NCBI RefSeq assembly: GCF_000332135.1
Contig: NZ_KB235896.1
Span: 1,685,403 to 1,749,402, forward strand
Reading direction: 5' to 3'
Source of the DNA: Anabaena sp. PCC 7108
Lineage (GTDB): Bacteria > Cyanobacteriota > Cyanobacteriia > Cyanobacteriales > Nostocaceae
DNA length: 64,000 bases
Below are positions 61,518 through 64,000 of this stretch, in pieces. Numbering within the stretch: the stretch's first letter is position 1; each line of letters starts with the position of its first letter. Both the position numbers and the translations under genes were made by a program. The notes under the pieces are model-generated. The model worked only from the letters and a program-made list of their open reading frames with translations, was not told where the DNA came from and ran no database searches.

Positions 61518-64000
61518 ATGGATGAACTCATATTACAAAGCAATCAGGATATATCCAATCCTCTTCCTGGACTGGAAAACAACAGTTTTTTGGATATTGT
61601 CAGTCCTTTTCAGACAACTCGTGGTGATATAGAAAATCTTCGTCTGTTGCGATTATCGATAATTGAGGCAGAACAATACTGGTCTAATATTATTCCTGAG
61701 AGGCTATCATATAGTGACATTTTTGGCTGGCAGCTTTCTAGTAATAATAGTGTTGTCGATCAATTATTAACAGTTCAACAAGCTACTCTATCTACAGTTA
61801 CCATTAGTGCAACAGATGCAACTGCAGCTGAAACTATAGCTGGACAAACCGCAAATCCTGGTTTATTTACCCTCACCCGGACTGGAAATATCGCTTCATC
61901 CCTAACAGTTAATTACACAATTACTGGTACAGCAACTAATGGTACTGATTACCAAACATTAACCAAGAGTGTAACTTTTGCAGCGGGTTTATCGACAGCG
62001 ATAATTAATTTAACTCCTAGTGATGACACCGTTTTTGAAGGTAATGAAACAGTTATCCTCAATTTGGCTAGTAGTGCAAATTACGGTTTAGGAACTGCAA
62101 AAACGGCTACTGTTAACTTAGTTGATAATGACAAACCAACAATTACCATTAGTGCTACAGATACAAGTGCAGCAGAAACATTAACGGGACAAACTACAAA
62201 TCCTGGTAAATTTACCCTAACTCGTACAGGAAATAAAACTGCTGCATTAACTGTTAATTATTCTGTTGCAGGTACAGCAACAAATGGGACAGATTATAAT
62301 ACTTTAACTAAGACAGCTACTTTTGCGGCTGGTTCTACTACGGCGTTAATTGATGTCAACGTCAAAGATGATGCTGTCTATGAGGGGAATGAGACTGTTA
62401 TTGTTACTTTAGCAAGCGGTACAAGTTACATTTTAGGAACTACAAAAACTGGTACTGTTAATTTAGTTGATAATGACAAACCAACGATTACTATTAGTGC
62501 GACAGATGCAAGTGCAGCGGAAACATTAACTGGACAAACTGCAAATCCTGGTAAGTTTACGCTGACGCGTACAGGGAATAAAACTGCATCTTTGACTGTT
62601 AATTATACAGTTGCAGGTACGGCTACTAATGGGACTGATTATAATACTTTAACGAAGACAGCTACTTTTGCGGCTGGTTCAGCTACGGTGTTAATTGATG
62701 TTAATGTCAAAGATGATGCTGTCTATGAGGGGAATGAGACTGTTATTGTTACTTTAGCGAGCGGTACAAGTTACATTTTAGGAACTACAAAAACGGCTAC
62801 TGTTAATTTGGTTGATAATGATAAACCGACAATTACCATTAGCGCTACAGATGCAAGTGCAGCAGAAACATTAACGGGACAAACTACAAATCCTGGTAAG
62901 TTTACTCTGACTCGTACAGGAAGTACAACTTCATCTTTGACTGTTAATTATACTGTTGCAGGTACAGCAACAAATGGGACAGATTATAATACTTTAAGTA
63001 AGACAGCTACTTTTGCGGCTGGTTCTACTACTGCATTAATTGATGTCAACGTCAAAGATGATGCTGTCTATGAGGGAAATGAGACTGTTATTGTCAATTT
63101 GGCAAGTAGCGCAAATTATACATTAGGAACTGCGAAAACTGCTACTGTAACTATTGTTGATAATGATTCATTAACTAATATTAAGCCGACAATTACTATT
63201 AGTGCGACAGATGCAAATGCAGGGGAAACATTAACTGGACAAACTGCAAATCCTGGTAAATTTACTCTGACTCGTACGGGAAGTACAGCTTCATCTTTGA
63301 CGGTTAATTATTCGGTTGCGGGTACTGCAACAAATGGGACTGATTACAATAATTTGAGTGGAACGGCTACATTTGCTGTTGGTTCTTCTACTACAATCAT
63401 TAATCTTAATCCCATTAATGATTCATTGGTCGAAGGTGATGAAATAGTTATAGTTAACCTTACCAGTAATACAAACTATAATCTGGGAACGTTGAAAACT
63501 GCTACTGTTACTATTGTTGATAATTTGCCCAATCATACCGGATTGATTAACGACATCAACAAAGACGGTAAACATGACATTCTGTGGCGTGATTATAACG
63601 GTGGTGCAACACATTTCTGGAGTATGAATGGGGGTACTTTTTTAGGAGATGTTGATATTCCAGATTATCTCGATATGGCATGGCATCCTGTTGCTATGGC
63701 TGACTTTAATAATGACGGCAATATGGATATTGTCTGGCGTTATCATTGGGTTGAGAATACAGGACATGACCGCATCTGGTTAATGGATGGTAACAACCGT
63801 CTTGCTGAAGTAGGAATAGACCGAGTTGATGATAATAATTGGCATATTGTTGGCAGTGGTGACTTTAATTTAGATGGTAATGCTGACATTCTCTGGCGTA
63901 ATTATGCAACAGGACAAAATGTTATTTGGAAGATGAGTGGGACAACACATACAAGTGAAGGTGACATTATTCTTGATAGTGTGACTGACTTAAATCAGCG
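61518..64000 (+). CDS. Calx-beta and FG-GAP repeat surface protein (3' truncated by window edge)
   Basis: The reading frame is open from ATG 61518 to the window end, about 827 residues. After an N-terminal ~90-residue region come five Calx-beta domains beginning near 61797, 62142, 62487, 62832 and 63192, each marked by a TITISATD-AxAAET opening and a closing VDNDKP. Their period is exactly 345 bases (115 residues) except the last, which has 15 extra bases. The end contains FG-GAP/VCBS repeats (DINKDGKHDILWRDYNGG, DFNNDGNMDIVWR, DFNLDGNADILWRNYATG). Such proteins bind calcium and are secreted, commonly by a type I system. There is no N-terminal signal peptide. Confidence 0.85.
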   Translation, partial: MDELILQSNQDISNPLPGLENNSFLDIVSPFQTTRGDIENLRLLRLSIIEAEQYWSNIIPERLSYSDIFGWQLSSNNSVVDQLLTVQQATLSTVTISATDATAAETIAGQTANPGLFTLTRTGNIASSLTVNYTITGTATNGTDYQTLTKSVTFAAGLSTAIINLTPSDDTVFEGNETVILNLASSANYGLGTAKTATVNLVDNDKPTITISATDTSAAETLTGQTTNPGKFTLTRTGNKTAALTVNYSVAGTATNGTDYNTLTKTATFAAGSTTALIDVNVKDDAVYEGNETVIVTLASGTSYILGTTKTGTVNLVDNDKPTITISATDASAAETLTGQTANPGKFTLTRTGNKTASLTVNYTVAGTATNGTDYNTLTKTATFAAGSATVLIDVNVKDDAVYEGNETVIVTLASGTSYILGTTKTATVNLVDNDKPTITISATDASAAETLTGQTTNPGKFTLTRTGSTTSSLTVNYTVAGTATNGTDYNTLSKTATFAAGSTTALIDVNVKDDAVYEGNETVIVNLASSANYTLGTAKTATVTIVDNDSLTNIKPTITISATDANAGETLTGQTANPGKFTLTRTGSTASSLTVNYSVAGTATNGTDYNNLSGTATFAVGSSTTIINLNPINDSLVEGDEIVIVNLTSNTNYNLGTLKTATVTIVDNLPNHTGLINDINKDGKHDILWRDYNGGATHFWSMNGGTFLGDVDIPDYLDMAWHPVAMADFNNDGNMDIVWRYHWVENTGHDRIWLMDGNNRLAEVGIDRVDDNNWHIVGSGDFNLDGNADILWRNYATGQNVIWKMSGTTHTSEGDIILDSVTDLNQ

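Overview
The window comes from a filamentous, heterocyst-forming cyanobacterium (order Nostocales). The evidence is a complete phycocyanin rod operon with three phycobilisome rod-core linkers, a clear PatA heterocyst-pattern regulator, many GCGATCGC (HIP1) octamers, kinase-GUN4 fusions, families found mainly in cyanobacteria (DUF4359, KGK, GDYXXLXY, Uma2, long CbiX) and the iterated palindromic repeats typical of these genomes. Base composition is AT-rich throughout. No prophage, CRISPR array, plasmid or transposase gene was seen, so this reads as ordinary chromosome. I do not name a species.

Layout. 1-6.2 kb: end of an MFS transporter, acetolactate synthase with a C-terminal zinc ribbon, a PBP4-type carboxypeptidase and a NurA nuclease. 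6.3-14.5 kb: a TPR protein, a HAD hydrolase, a small secreted protein, a PhoD-like phosphatase with RTX-type repeats and the bifunctional proline-catabolic enzyme PutA. 14.6-19.4 kb: a lipoprotein with a molybdopterin-oxidoreductase-like fold, overlapping a membrane class III adenylate cyclase by 4 bp, then a kinase-GUN4 protein and an HD protein. 19.5-26.1 kb, minus strand: cpcB-cpcA-cpcC-cpcD-cpcE-cpcF-cpcG1-cpcG2-cpcG4, with a long stem-loop between cpcA and cpcC. 26.7-32.6 kb: RluD-type pseudouridine synthase, patA behind a 1.2 kb upstream region, cobA/cbiX tetrapyrrole genes, and a TetR regulator divergent from a thioesterase with two palindromic operators between them. 33-38.9 kb: a second kinase-GUN4 protein with a zinc ribbon, a DUF4359 protein, tRNA-His(GTG), a peptidoglycan-binding protein, a Ca2+/H+ antiporter and proline iminopeptidase. 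39-44.1 kb: a large hybrid sensor kinase and a response regulator-GAF-GGDEF protein. 45-49.8 kb: dynamin-like GTPase, KGK protein and DUF2252 protein. 49.9-61.4 kb: GH57 glycoside hydrolase, RNA m5C methyltransferase, a DUF2157/GDYXXLXY pair, Uma2 nuclease, SppA and type 2 IPP isomerase. 61.5 kb to the edge: a very repetitive Calx-beta/FG-GAP protein that runs out of the window.

Linked functions. The cpc operon builds the light-harvesting rods. Flanking genes deal with tetrapyrroles (cobA, cbiX) or carry GUN4 tetrapyrrole-binding domains on kinases. PutA and proline iminopeptidase both touch proline. Signalling is dense: two kinases, one adenylate cyclase, one histidine kinase, one diguanylate cyclase and PatA.

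Intergenic DNA holds at least three families of short inverted-repeat (MITE-like) elements and several tandem repeat tracts. The least explained items are the lipoprotein/cyclase pair, the two kinase-GUN4 paralogues (one with a large insertion inside the kinase core), the dynamin/KGK pair and the mobile-looking repeats.
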